A DNA stretch of 64,000 bases, from contig DATKQE010000111.1 of NCBI GenBank assembly GCA_035532935.1, positions 1-64,000 of the forward strand. The letters run 5' to 3'. Below are positions 32,955 to 43,400 of this stretch, in pieces. The stretch comes from DATJLY01 sp035532935. GTDB taxonomy: Bacteria > Pseudomonadota > Alphaproteobacteria > ATCC43930 > CGMCC-115725. Every line of letters begins with the position of its first letter. Position 1 is the stretch's first letter. The notes under the pieces are model-generated. The model worked only from the letters and a program-made list of their open reading frames with translations, ran no database searches and was not told the DNA's origin. Position numbers and translations under genes: made by a program.

Positions 32955-34382
32955 TCAATCCCGCGGCAGCACATGCGCCCATTTGGCGTGGATGCGCTCG
33001 TCGAGCGCCTTGCTCGAACGGGCGACACGCGGGAATTCGTCGCGGCGCCGGAACGGCTTGCATGCGTCGATGACGACCCGGGCATTGCGCGGGTCGTCGG
33101 GCGCATAGCTCATCGGGTCGAGCGCCGTGCTCCAGCAGCCGCGCAGAATCTCGATCCCCTCGCGCGGCTCGACCCGCGTGCACATGGCCCATACGACCGC
33201 GTTCATATCCGCAGGATCGATGTCGTCATCGACGACGATGACCCAGCGATTGGCATAGGCGCCGGCATGGCATTGCGAGGCGACGAGTCCCGCCTGCTTG
33301 GCGTGGCCGCCATACATCTGCCGGATCGAGACGGTGAGCCAGAACCGCCCGCCGCCCGCTTCGTGCGCCCACACGCCCTTGACCTCCGGCACGCCCGCCG
33401 CCTCGAGCTGATGCCACACCGCGCCGCAGCGATAGGTGCCGCGGTAGAACGTGTCATCATTGGGCGGAACCGCGGGAACGGCGCCGAGGAGGATCGGGTC
33501 GTTACGGTGCATGAAGGTGGCGATGCGGATGGCCGGCTCCTTCTTGCGGCCGTCGGCGTAGTAGCCGGTCCATTCGCCGAGCGGACCCTCGTCGACGAGG
33601 TCGCCGGGTGCGACGAACCCTTCGAAGGCGATCTCGGCATGCGCCGGTATCGGCAGGCCGGTGGCCGGCCCGGCAATCACCTCGACCGGTTCGCCGATGA
33701 GGCCGCCGGCGGCGTCGTACTCGTTCTTGCCGTACGGGATTTCCAGCCCCGCGACCATGAACAGCGCCGGGTGCATGCCCGCGACGACCGCAACCGGACA
33801 AGGCTCGCCGCGCTCGTGATAGCGGCGCATGATGAGGTTGCCGTGCTTGCCCTTGGAGGTCATGACCGAGGCGAGACTGCGGTCGTGCGCCTCGACGCGA
33901 TAGGCGCCGTAATTGATCCAGCCGGTCTCGGGGTCCTTCATCACCACCATGCAGCCGGTGCCGATGTAATGGCCGCCGTCATGCTCGTGCCACCGCGGCG
34001 TCGGAATCTTGCGGATGTCGATGGCGTCGCCGGTGCTGACATTCTCGAGCACCGGCCCGGTATTGACCGCGCGCGGCGCGATCGTCCTGGCGTCGCGGAA
34101 ATAGTCGCGCCAGAAGCGGACGAGGTCGACTTCGCTGGTCTCCGCCGGCAGCCCGAGCGTGAGCGCGATGCGCTTGACCGAGGTGAGCACGTTGGCGAGC
34201 ACGCGGTGGCCGCGCGGAAAGCCAGGCACGTCGTCGAACAGCAGCGCCGGGCGTCCCATCCTGCGCTGGTAGATATCGACGATGCCGCCGATCTCCTCTT
34301 CGCGTTCGGCACCGGCGACGTCCTGGATTTCGCCCTGCGCCTTCATCGCGGCGACCCAACTCCTCAGATCCGGATTGCTCAC
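32955..34382 (-). CDS. UbiD-family (prenylated-FMN) decarboxylase
   Basis: A UbiD-family protein of 475 residues; these reversible (de)carboxylases use prenylated FMN made by UbiX. Conserved blocks: LENVSTGDAIDIRKIPTP-WHEHDGG, INYGAYRVEAHD, then EGPLGEWTGYY with the catalytic Glu, and TVSIRQMYGGHAKQ. The GTG at 34382 has ggga(g) seven bases upstream and is preferred over the longer frame. No ubiX is visible. Substrates in the family range from 4-hydroxybenzoate precursors to phenylphosphate, cinnamates and heteroaromatic acids. It is divergent from the outer-membrane-type protein. Confidence 0.9.
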   Translation of the reverse strand: MSNPDLRSWVAAMKAQGEIQDVAGAEREEEIGGIVDIYQRRMGRPALLFDDVPGFPRGHRVLANVLTSVKRIALTLGLPAETSEVDLVRFWRDYFRDARTIAPRAVNTGPVLENVSTGDAIDIRKIPTPRWHEHDGGHYIGTGCMVVMKDPETGWINYGAYRVEAHDRSLASVMTSKGKHGNLIMRRYHERGEPCPVAVVAGMHPALFMVAGLEIPYGKNEYDAAGGLIGEPVEVIAGPATGLPIPAHAEIAFEGFVAPGDLVDEGPLGEWTGYYADGRKKEPAIRIATFMHRNDPILLGAVPAVPPNDDTFYRGTYRCGAVWHQLEAAGVPEVKGVWAHEAGGGRFWLTVSIRQMYGGHAKQAGLVASQCHAGAYANRWVIVVDDDIDPADMNAVVWAMCTRVEPREGIEILRGCWSTALDPMSYAPDDPRNARVVIDACKPFRRRDEFPRVARSSKALDERIHAKWAHVLPRD

Positions 34383-34440
34383 ACGCACTCTCCCATTCTT
34401 TCGGCCCGCGAAGATCGAGTATAGTCTTATCACCGTGGCA
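34383..34440. promoter_or_regulatory. Short divergent promoter region between ubiD-type gene and MetA-like porin
   Basis: Only 58 bases separate the two start codons. Overlapping -10-like hexamers TATAGT (34420-34425, plus) and TATACT (complement of 34418-34423, minus) lie here, without good -35 partners at 17 bases. Shared control of the two genes is plausible. Confidence 0.35.
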
Positions 34441-35187
34441 ATGGCATCGATCCGCGCCTATGCGTTTGCCGCAGCGCTCGCCACATTGCTGGCCGCGCCG
34501 CCTTTGGCGGTCGCGGGTCCGCCCTTTCGCACCGACGACCCCGAGCCGGTCGATTTCGGGCATTGGGAGGTCTATGGCTTCTCGCAGGCGACCCGGGCGG
34601 CGCACGACACGGCGGGCATCCTGCCCGGGGTCGAGGTGAATTACGGCGTCGCGCCCGATCTTCAGCTCCACGCTGTCGCGCCTCTCGCCTTCGACCGGCC
34701 CCCCGGTGGCGGCACGACATTCGGTCCCGGCGACACCGAACTCGGCGTCAAATACCGCTTCCTCGACGACAACATCGAGGCGGCCGTGTTCCCGCTGGTG
34801 GAGGTGCCGACCGGCGATGCGGACCGCGGCCTTGGCAGCGGCCACACCGACGTGTTCCTGCCGCTATGGCTGCAGAAGAGCTTCGGCAAGTGGCTCAGCT
34901 ATGGCGGCGGCGGCTACTGGATCAATCCCGGTGCCGGCAACCGGAATTACTGGTTCGTCGGCTGGCTGTTGCAGCGCCAGATCACGCACGATCTGGCGCT
35001 GGGCGGCGAGATTTTTCATCAGACCGCCGACGTTGCCGGCGGCGCGGATACGACTGCGTTCAATCTCGGCGGCACCTACGACATCACCGACCACTATCAT
35101 GTGTTGTTTTCCGCCGGGCGCGGCATCGTGAACGCGTCCCGCACCGACGCGTTCTCGTACTATCTCGCGCTTCAGTGGACGTTCTGA
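34441..35187 (+). CDS. Putative outer-membrane transporter (MetA-pathway phenol-degradation-like family)
   Basis: An exported protein of 248 residues with signal peptide AYAFAAALATLLAAPPLAVAG. The mature chain begins PPFRTDDPEPVDFGHWEVYGF, the usual opening of the Phenol_MetA_deg-like outer-membrane family, and continues as alternating beta-strands with aromatic girdles (YKYRF, YYLALQWTF) ending in Phe as outer-membrane barrels do. It may admit hydrophobic aromatic compounds. The ATG at 34441 has no clear ribosome-binding site; a GTG two codons earlier is possible. It is divergent from the UbiD-type gene. Confidence 0.75.
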   Translation: MASIRAYAFAAALATLLAAPPLAVAGPPFRTDDPEPVDFGHWEVYGFSQATRAAHDTAGILPGVEVNYGVAPDLQLHAVAPLAFDRPPGGGTTFGPGDTELGVKYRFLDDNIEAAVFPLVEVPTGDADRGLGSGHTDVFLPLWLQKSFGKWLSYGGGGYWINPGAGNRNYWFVGWLLQRQITHDLALGGEIFHQTADVAGGADTTAFNLGGTYDITDHYHVLFSAGRGIVNASRTDAFSYYLALQWTF

Positions 35188-35200
35188 TCCTGCGGTGGCG

Positions 35201-36031
35201 TCAAGCGCCGCCGCCCTCCGGCCAGCCGGCATGCTCGCAAGCGGCGCGCGCGGCCTCGTCCGCGGGCAGGTCGTCGCGCCAGCGCGTGGCGGTGAAACGC
35301 TGGCCGGTGACGCCGTCCGACCGCGCCGAGGCGAGCCACAGAAGCGGCGGCACGATCACGTCCGGATCGAGCAGACCGGTCCGCAGCGCCTCCGGAAACG
35401 ACGCCGAGATCATGCCGGTTCGGGTGGCGCCGCCGGGCAGGAGTGCGTTCACCGTGACGCCCGTGCCGGCGAGGTCCTGCGCCCAGATGATGGTCTCGGA
35501 TTCGAGCGCCGCTTTCGACGGGCCATAGGGCGAGAACCCGGCCCGGCGCATGGTGCTGTGCGCCATCGAGATATTGACGATGCGCCCCCAGCCGGCGGCG
35601 ATCAGGTGCGGCGCCGCCGCGCGCGCCATCAGGAACGGCCCGTTGACGTTGGTGTCGATCACCATGCGCCAGGCGTCGGGCGCGGCCTCCCAGAACCGTG
35701 TCGGTTGCGACATGAAGGTCTCGCTCACATATTTCATGCCGCGCCCGGCATTGTTGACGACCAGATGAAGCGCACCAAAGCGCTCGATCGCGGTCGCGAC
35801 CGCGCGGCGGCAATCGTCCTCGCGCGTCACGTCGGCGACCAGCGGCACGACGCTGTCCTTGCCGGTGGACGCCTTGGCCGCGGCGGCGACGCGTTCGATC
35901 TCCTGGCGCTCGCGCGCGGCCATCGCGACGACCGCCGCGCCCGCCCGCGCCAGGCCCAGCACCATCGACCGGCCGAGCCCGCGCCCGCCGCCCGTCACGA
36001 TCGCCACTTTGCCGTTCAAGGTGTCCGTCAT
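35201..36031 (-). CDS. Short-chain dehydrogenase/reductase, last gene of the leftward Mo-hydroxylase operon
   Basis: A classical SDR, 276 residues, with TGGGRGLG near residue 13, VNNAGRG, the Ser in NISMAHST, YGPSK at the active site and a VNALLPGGATRTGM segment. Its ATG overlaps the stop of the CoxL-type gene (ATGA), so it is coupled and the enzyme likely acts on the product or a precursor of the hydroxylase reaction. The C-terminus ends PADEAARAACEHAGWP, without the GY-DGG tail of FabG-like members. Substrate unknown. Confidence 0.88.
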   Translation of the reverse strand: MTDTLNGKVAIVTGGGRGLGRSMVLGLARAGAAVVAMAARERQEIERVAAAAKASTGKDSVVPLVADVTREDDCRRAVATAIERFGALHLVVNNAGRGMKYVSETFMSQPTRFWEAAPDAWRMVIDTNVNGPFLMARAAAPHLIAAGWGRIVNISMAHSTMRRAGFSPYGPSKAALESETIIWAQDLAGTGVTVNALLPGGATRTGMISASFPEALRTGLLDPDVIVPPLLWLASARSDGVTGQRFTATRWRDDLPADEAARAACEHAGWPEGGGA

Positions 36032-38367
36032 GCTTCCTCCTGTCGCGGCTTGTTCCGCGCTGCGGCGATCAGCGCGACGAGCCGGGGCGGGGTGAGCGGC
36101 GTCTCGTCGATCATGACGCCGAACGGCGCCAGCGCATCCTCGACCGCCGCGAGAACGGCCGCGGCCGCCGGGATGGTGCCGACCTCGCCCACCCCCTTGG
36201 CGCCGAGCGGATTGACCGGCGAGGGCGACTGCCGGTAGCGGGTCTGGAACATCGGCAACGCCGGCGCGGTCGGCAGCAGATATTCGGCGAGCGTGGTCGT
36301 CACCGGCTGCGCCGCGTCGTCGTAGCCCATGAATTCATAGAGCGCGTTGCCGATGCCGTGGGCGATGCCGCCCTGGACCTGGCCGTCGACGATCAGCGGG
36401 TTGATCAGCACGCCCGAATCCTGGATCGCCCAATAGCCGAGAATCGCGACGCCGCCGGTCTCGATATCGACCTCGACCTGGGCGACGTGGCACGCATTGG
36501 CATAGGCGAGGGCGTCGGTCAGGAAGCTGCGGTTCGCCTCGAGCCCGGGCTCGACCCCGGGCGGAAAGCCATAGCCGGGCGCGCCGCGCAGGATGCGCGC
36601 CAGCTCGCCGAGCCGGATCGCATGCTGGCGCACGCCGACGACGCGGACCTCGCCATCGGCGAGTTCGAGGTCCTTCTCGTCCGCTTCGAGGATGTGGCTC
36701 GCGAGCTTGCGCGCCTTGTCCGCCACCGCCTGCGCGGCGATCAGCACCGAGGAGCCCGCCGTCACGAGCTGCCGGCTCGCGAACCCGCCGAGGCCCAGCG
36801 GCACGACCGACGTGTCGCCGGCGATGACGGAAACCTGCTCCGGCGTGACCCCCAGCACGCCGGCGCAGATCTGCGCCAGCGCGGTGGCGAGCCCTTGGCC
36901 CATCAAGGCCGCGCCGGTGAAGACCGAGATGCGGCCCGATGGCGCGATGCGCACGATCCCCGATTCGAACGGCCCGCGCCCGGTGCCCTTCACCGCATGG
37001 GCGAGGCCGATGCCGATATGGCGTCCCTCGGCGCGTGCCGCCCGCTGCCGCGCGGGAAACCGGTCCCATTCCGCCGCCGCCAGGATCTCCGCCTGGCAGC
37101 CGGGATAATCGCCGCTGTCGAGAGCGATCGCCGCGCCCGAGCGCGCGCGCAGCGGCTTCTCATAGGGCATCTTCTCGGGCGGGATCAGGTTGCGGCGGCG
37201 GATCTCGGCGCGGTCGAGCCCGAGCGCGCGCGCCGCCCGGTCCATCAGCCGCTCCATCGCAAAGCACGATTGCGGATAGCCGGCGCCGCGCACCGACGAG
37301 GCTGGGCCCTTGTTGGTCGTGGCGATGACGACGTCGAGCGCGAAGGACGGCACCACATAGGGCCCCGTCACCGAGGTCGCCGAATTGTAGGGCAGGTTCA
37401 CGTCCTTCAGGGCATAGGCGCCCTGATCGTGCAGGAGCCGGCCGCGAATCCCGCGAATGCGGCCGTCCCGGTCAAGCGCCATCGCCATCGACCAATACTG
37501 GTCGCGCTCCTGGATGGCCGAGAGAAAGTGCTCGCGGCGATCCTCGATCCATTTGAGTGAGCGGCCGAGGCGTAGCGAAGCCGCGGCCGCCGCCACTTCC
37601 TCGGGATAGACGCAGTATTTGGGCCCGAAGCCGCCGCCGACATCGGGCGTCGCGACCCGCAGCCGGTTCTCGTCGAGGCCGAGCGTGTCGGCGATCGCCT
37701 GGAACAGCTCGTGCGCGAGCTGGGTCGAGGACCAGACCGAGAGCGCGCGCTCGGTGTGTCGCCACTCGACGGCGATGCCGCGGCCCTCGATGGGATGGCC
37801 GCCGCCGCGGTGCTGGAACAACTCGCAGTCGACGACCTCGTGTGCCCCGCGAAAGGCCGCGTCGATGTCGCCGAACGCCACATTGAAGCGCGCCAGCACG
37901 TTGGATTCGGTATCGCGCCGCGCCCGTTTCGCGTCGGCGGCGATGGCCGCGCGGCAATCGGCGACCGCCGGCAGCACGTCATAGGCGACGGCGACCAGCG
38001 CCGCCGCGTCCTCGGCAACGGCACGGCTGCGCGCCGCGACGAGCGCCACCGCCTCGCCGACGAAGGCAACCTCGCTGGCGGCGAGCACGAAGGGCGTGCT
38101 GCCTTCGGGCTGGCGCGTCGCGCGGGGATTGCGCGGCAGCCGCTCCTGCGCGAGGACGGGCCGCAGATCGTCGAGCGTCAGCACCGCATGCACGCCGGCG
38201 AGACGCCGGGCCGCTGCGGCGTCGATGCCGCGGACGAGGGCGTGCGCATGCGGGCTGCGCACGAACGCAACGTGCAGCATGCCGGGAAGGTCGATGTCGT
38301 CGACGAAGCGGCCCTCGCCGGCGACCAGCGCCCGATCCTCGATCCGTCGCAGCCGCGCGCCGATCAT
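36028..38367 (-). CDS. Molybdenum hydroxylase large subunit (CoxL/xanthine-dehydrogenase type)
   Basis: A molybdopterin-binding subunit, 779 residues: IGARLRRIEDRALVAGEGRFVDDIDLPGML at the start, DVGGGFGPKYCVYPEE, the loop SVRGAGYPQ (AYRGAGRPE in form II enzymes) and the catalytic Glu in LGAKGVGEVGT. The altered loop separates it from CO dehydrogenase and from the subunit at 26825. It lies 30 bases after the tct fusion gene and overlaps the SDR. It needs CoxM and CoxS partners; the closest are the M domain at 40412-43618 and the CoxMS pair at 43725-45102. Confidence 0.9.
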   Translation of the reverse strand: MIGARLRRIEDRALVAGEGRFVDDIDLPGMLHVAFVRSPHAHALVRGIDAAAARRLAGVHAVLTLDDLRPVLAQERLPRNPRATRQPEGSTPFVLAASEVAFVGEAVALVAARSRAVAEDAAALVAVAYDVLPAVADCRAAIAADAKRARRDTESNVLARFNVAFGDIDAAFRGAHEVVDCELFQHRGGGHPIEGRGIAVEWRHTERALSVWSSTQLAHELFQAIADTLGLDENRLRVATPDVGGGFGPKYCVYPEEVAAAAASLRLGRSLKWIEDRREHFLSAIQERDQYWSMAMALDRDGRIRGIRGRLLHDQGAYALKDVNLPYNSATSVTGPYVVPSFALDVVIATTNKGPASSVRGAGYPQSCFAMERLMDRAARALGLDRAEIRRRNLIPPEKMPYEKPLRARSGAAIALDSGDYPGCQAEILAAAEWDRFPARQRAARAEGRHIGIGLAHAVKGTGRGPFESGIVRIAPSGRISVFTGAALMGQGLATALAQICAGVLGVTPEQVSVIAGDTSVVPLGLGGFASRQLVTAGSSVLIAAQAVADKARKLASHILEADEKDLELADGEVRVVGVRQHAIRLGELARILRGAPGYGFPPGVEPGLEANRSFLTDALAYANACHVAQVEVDIETGGVAILGYWAIQDSGVLINPLIVDGQVQGGIAHGIGNALYEFMGYDDAAQPVTTTLAEYLLPTAPALPMFQTRYRQSPSPVNPLGAKGVGEVGTIPAAAAVLAAVEDALAPFGVMIDETPLTPPRLVALIAAARNKPRQEEA

Positions 38368-38397
38368 GTCCCCTCGCTGACGTCGTTCGCGGAAAGC

Positions 38398-40419
38398 CTA
38401 CACCAGGCCGCTCGCGTCGCGAAGCGCGGGGAACAGATCGCCGATGAGCGACGGCGGCCAGGGCAGCGAGAAGGTGCGATCGAACAGCGCATAAAGCAGG
38501 ATTGCGGCGAGACAGGAGGCGGCCGTCGCGTGCACCCAGCGCTCGCCGAATTCGAGCCGCATCTGCAGCAGGATGAAAAGAAACACCGCCGGCAGCAAGC
38601 CGATCACTGCCGCTGCTACGAGAAATCCCGCGATCCAGGCGAAATAGTGGAGCGCGCGCCGGCGCAGCAGCGCGGGCGCGATGTCGAGGGCAGGCTCGGC
38701 CGGCACGGCATGCGCGGCAGGGGCGGGCGCCGCGCCGCCGCGCGGCGTGAACAATTCGGTCACGAGGTTGAGCGCGGCGAAGAACAGCGCGGCGAAGGCT
38801 GCCGCGTGCGGCACGTATTTCGCCGACCACGGCCAGGGCTGCGAGAACCACAGGGCGACGAGGATGGTGACGATGATCGCGAGCGTGAAGAGCGCGTGGT
38901 AATCGCAGCGCATCGCCGCGAGCCGGAACGTCGCAAACGTCCTCGCCACCGCCGCGAGCTGGCGCGCGAGCGGCGGCACCACCACCCACAGCGCCGCCGC
39001 GAACACTGCCAGCACGACCGGACGCAAAACCCAGGCCGCGCCATAGATCTGGGTCGAGATGAAGAAATACCGCTCGAAGATGCTGCCCAGCACGAGGCCC
39101 AGGATGAGCGGCGGCCGCGGCCAGCCGAGATGCTTCATCACCCAGCCGAGCGCGCCGAAGATCGTGAGCGAATAGAGATCGCCCCAGCTTTGCGAGCCCT
39201 GATAGGCGCCGATGAAGATGACCGCGAGCACGAGCGGCAGCAGCACGCCCGCCCGCACCGTCGCGAGCCGCGCGAACAACCCGCTCGCGACGATGCACAG
39301 CCCCGCGCCCAGGATATGTGCGAAAGTCAGCGTCCAGATGATCGAATAGGTGATGTCGAGATGCTTCGTCAGCATCTCCGGCCCGGGCACCAGCCCGTGC
39401 ATCAGGAAGGCGCTCAGCAGCAGCGCCATCGACGCGCCGGCCGGAACGCCGAAGGCGATGGTCGGGATGAGGTGACCGCCCTCCTTGGCATTGTCCGAAG
39501 CGATCGCCGCGATCACGCCGCGGATGTCGCCGTGGCCGAAGCCCTCGGTGTTCTTCTCGGTGCGGATGGCATGGCCATAGGCGATCCAGTCGATCACCGC
39601 CGCCCCGAGCCCCGGCACCGCGCCCAGCGCCGCGCCGAGCCAGCTGCAGCGCAGGATGAGCCACCAATGGCGCATCGCGTCGCGCACGCCCGCCCATTGG
39701 TCGGCGAAGCGGATGTCGATGTGCGTCGCGTTCCCGGCGATGCTGGTGCGAGCGATCGCCATGTCGGCAAGCTCGGGAATGGCGAAGATGCCCAGCGTCA
39801 CCGGCACCAGCGGCAGATGATCCCAGAGATAGAGCGCTCCGAAGGTCCAGCGCAGCGTGTCGCTCTGCGAATCGCTGCCGATCATCGCCAGCATCAGGCC
39901 GAGGCAGGCGGCGGTGAGGCCCTTCAGCGGCGCCCTCCCGCTCAACACGCCCACCATTGACAGGCCGAAGATGCAGAACGAAAGCAGCTCGGGCGATTCG
40001 AGATAGAGCACGATCGGGCGCAGCACCGGGATCGCGACCGCGAGCAGCGCCGCGCCGAATATGCCGCCGATGAGCGAAGCGGCGTAGCCGGCGCCGAAGG
40101 CGCGCGCCGCCTGGCCTTGCCTCGCGAGCGGATGCCCGTCGAGGATCGTTGCTGCCGCGCCGACCGTTCCCGGCACGCCGAACAGGACCGCCGGAATGAG
40201 GTCCGACACGGTCGTCACCGAGGCCATGCCCAGCAACAGCGCGAAGGCGGTAAAGGAATCGAGATTGTAGGTGAAGGGAATGAGGATCGCGAGCGCGACC
40301 ACGCCGCCCAGCCCCGGAATGACCCCGAGCGCGAGCCCCAGCACCACGCCGCCTGCCATGATGAGGAGCCGCGTCGGCTCCATGATGATGACGAGCGCGT
40401 GGAGCGCCGCATCAAGCAT
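38398..40419 (-). CDS. Tripartite tricarboxylate transporter permease, TctA-TctB fusion
   Basis: An inner-membrane transporter of 673 residues. The first ~490 residues are TctA: GVVLGLALGVIPGLGG near the start, GVPGTVGAAATILDGHP, and the mirrored AVPGLGAAVIDW and GVPAGASMALLLSA motifs. The last ~170 residues read like TctB (LFTLAIIVTILVALWF to FLFILLQMRLEFGERW-H), normally a separate small protein. The TTT family imports carboxylates using the sodium or proton gradient with a periplasmic TctC. No TctC-type gene is here; the tandem binding proteins at 45099-47127 are NMT1/SsuA-like. The start overlaps the upstream stop by eight bases. Confidence 0.88.
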   Translation of the reverse strand: MLDAALHALVIIMEPTRLLIMAGGVVLGLALGVIPGLGGVVALAILIPFTYNLDSFTAFALLLGMASVTTVSDLIPAVLFGVPGTVGAAATILDGHPLARQGQAARAFGAGYAASLIGGIFGAALLAVAIPVLRPIVLYLESPELLSFCIFGLSMVGVLSGRAPLKGLTAACLGLMLAMIGSDSQSDTLRWTFGALYLWDHLPLVPVTLGIFAIPELADMAIARTSIAGNATHIDIRFADQWAGVRDAMRHWWLILRCSWLGAALGAVPGLGAAVIDWIAYGHAIRTEKNTEGFGHGDIRGVIAAIASDNAKEGGHLIPTIAFGVPAGASMALLLSAFLMHGLVPGPEMLTKHLDITYSIIWTLTFAHILGAGLCIVASGLFARLATVRAGVLLPLVLAVIFIGAYQGSQSWGDLYSLTIFGALGWVMKHLGWPRPPLILGLVLGSIFERYFFISTQIYGAAWVLRPVVLAVFAAALWVVVPPLARQLAAVARTFATFRLAAMRCDYHALFTLAIIVTILVALWFSQPWPWSAKYVPHAAAFAALFFAALNLVTELFTPRGGAAPAPAAHAVPAEPALDIAPALLRRRALHYFAWIAGFLVAAAVIGLLPAVFLFILLQMRLEFGERWVHATAASCLAAILLYALFDRTFSLPWPPSLIGDLFPALRDASGLV

Positions 40420-43400
40420 GGCGCGACCCGGCGTCGGGACCCTTCGGCTCCCGCCGCAGCAGCTCCCGCACACGCTGCGGCGTCACCGGCAATTGCGTCA
40501 CCGCGCCCGGCATCTCCAAGGCGTCGTCGATGGCGCCGGCGATGGCCGCGCCCGCGCCGGTGACGCCGGCCTCGCCCGCGCCCTTCAAGCCGAGCGGGTT
40601 GAGCGGGCTCGGCGCGTCCTCGCGCAACAATACCGCGACCGGCGGCATCTCGGCGAGCGTCGGCACGAGATAATCGGCGAAGGTCACGGCCAGCGGCTCG
40701 CCGCGCCGGTCGTAGACGAATTCCTCGTAGAGCGCGCCGCCCAGCCCTTGCGCCACCCCGCCGACGATCTGGCCCTTGACCAGCAGCGGATTGACGGCCC
40801 GGCCGATATCGTAGGCGGCAAGATAGCGCTCGACTGCAACCTGCCCGGTCGCGCGGTCGACGCGCACGACGGCGATATGGACGCCGTAGGGGTAATTCAT
40901 GTGCGAGGTTTCGTGCCAGCCTTCCGCGGCGAGGCCGCCGGGCGCGAGATGGCGCGCGATCGTGCCGAGCGGGATCGAGGCGCCGCCGCCGCTGCGGATC
41001 ACCTGCCCGGCGACGATGTCGAGCGCGTCCACCGGCGTCTGCAACAGCTCCGCCGCCGCTGCAAGCGCCTGCGCGCGGAGCTTCGCCGCGGCGATCGCCG
41101 TGGCCGATCCCGTCATCACCGTGGCGCGCGAGGCGTGGGCGCCGATGCCGTGCGCGATGCGGTCGGTCTGGCCGTGGATGACGCGCACGCCGTCATAGTC
41201 GCAGCCGAGCGCATCGGCGCAGATCTGCGCCATCACCGTCTCGAAGCCCTGGCCCAGCGACGCTCCGCCGGTGATCAGCTCGACCGCGCCCGTCGGGTCG
41301 ACCGCGACCGTCACGCCGTCGCGCGGCCCGAGCCCGCTCTTCTCGACGAAAAAGGCGATCCCGGCACCGACCGCTTCGCCGGCCGCCCGCCGCGTCGCCA
41401 GTTCGGCCTGCAGCGTCTCCCACGCGCAGGCCGCCAGCGCCTTGTCGAGCAGCGCGGCGTAGTCGCCGGAATCGTACACCACGCGGTCGCCGAGCGCGGG
41501 TAGGCCGCGGTCGAACGGCATTTCCGCGGCGGCGATGAGATTGCGGCGGCGCACGACCACGCGATCGAGCCCGAGCCGCGCCGCGATCGCATCGACCAGC
41601 CGCTCGCGCACGAAGCTGCCTTCGAACCGCCCGGGCGAGCGGTAGGTCGCGGCCGGCGTCTTGTTGGTAAGGCGGAAATGCCCGGCGATCGCGAAGGCGG
41701 GCACGCGATACGGTCCCGGCAGCATGCCCGCGGTCAATTCGAGGACGCGGGCGCCATGGGTGCGGATATAGCCGCCCTGATCGAGAAAGAACGTGTCGTC
41801 GATGCCGAGGATGCGTCCCTCGCGATCGACCGCGGCCTGCACGCGATGGCGCTGCTGGCGCGAATGGTTGGTGGCCATGAGATGCTCGCGCCGGTCCTCG
41901 ATCCACTTGACCGGCCGGCCGAGCCGCAGCGCCGCCGCACCGACGAGCACGTCCTCGGGATAAAGCTCGCCGCGCACGCCGAAGCCGCCGCCGACGTGAC
42001 CTTCGTACAGATGCACCCGGTCCGGCGCGCGCCCGAGCATGCGGGCGAGCGCGTCGCGGGTGCGGTGCGGCACCTTGGCGGCGCCATGAAGCTCGAGCAC
42101 GTCGCGCGTCGCGTCGTAGCGCGCGATCGCGCCGCGCGTTTCGAGCGGCACGCCCGAATGCCGGCCGACCGAAAGCTCGAGCGCGACCACGGCGAAGGCG
42201 TCGCGGAACGCCGCCGCGATATCGCCATAGGATTTCCGCTCGACCGTGGCCTCGGTGGTGCGGCCGGGCGCGAATTCGCCCGGCGCCGCGGCGGCATCGA
42301 GCAGCGGCGGCAACTCCTCGACCGTGACGGCGACGCGGTCGGCCGCATCCTCGGCGGCGTAGGGGTCTTCGGCAAACACCGCCGCGACTGGCTCGCCGAC
42401 ATAGCGCACCCGGTCGCGGGCGAGAACCGGCTGCCGGTAAGCGGCGAGGGTGGGGATCGGTCCCTCGCGGAAATCGATCGGCGGCAGGTCGGCGATGTCC
42501 GCATGGGTCCATACCGCGACCACCCCCTTCGCTTCCCGCGCCGCTTGGGTGTCGATCGCGAGCAGCCGTGCATGCGCATGGGCGGAACGCACGATCCGCA
42601 TGTGAAGCTGGTTCGGAAATTCGATATCGGCGGCAAACCGCCCCTGCCCGGTGAGGAGCGGTTTGTCTTCGAGGCGCGGCAGCGCGCGGCCGACCAGGCT
42701 TGGCGTGTCCGCCGGCAGGGGCGGAACGACGAACCCGCGCCGCGGCGGCGAAGGCTCGGCCCTGCCCATCGCACGCTCGAGCGCCCGGCGGGTGAGGGCG
42801 CGCACGAGATCGCGGCGGTAGGCGGCGCTCGCTTGCGTGTCTTCGAGCGGATCGATGGCGGCAGCGGCGGCGTCTGCCGCGGCGGCGAAGGTGGCGCCGT
42901 CCGGCGGGCGGCCGTGCAGCGCCGCCTCGGCCATCGCCATCCGGCGTGGGCGGGCCTCGGCGCCGCCGATCCCAAGCCGCGGCGCCGCGATCACGCCGTC
43001 CTCGAGGCGAAAAACGGCAAGCGCCATCGCCAGCGCGTAATCGTCGGCGCGGCGGCTGAATTCGCTGAAGCCGAACCGCGTCCCCTCGGCGAGGAGCGGA
43101 AGGCGTGCCGCCGTCAGCAGCTCGTCCTCGGCGAGCGCCGTGGTCATGGCCCCGGCGAAAAAGTCGCGTGCAACGATCGAGCGGGCGCCGCGCCGGCTGC
43201 GCCCCTGCATCTCGGCATCGAGGGTCGCCGCCACGAGGCACCATTCGGCGGCGGGATCGGCATGGGCGAGGCTGCCGCAGAACGTGCCGCGCGCGCGAAT
43301 CGCCGGATGGGCAAGGTGGCGCACGACCGCGGCGAGAAGCCTCCCGAGCGGACCCGGCGCCGTCGGATGGTGAAATGCCGCATGCCGCACCGAGGCGCCG

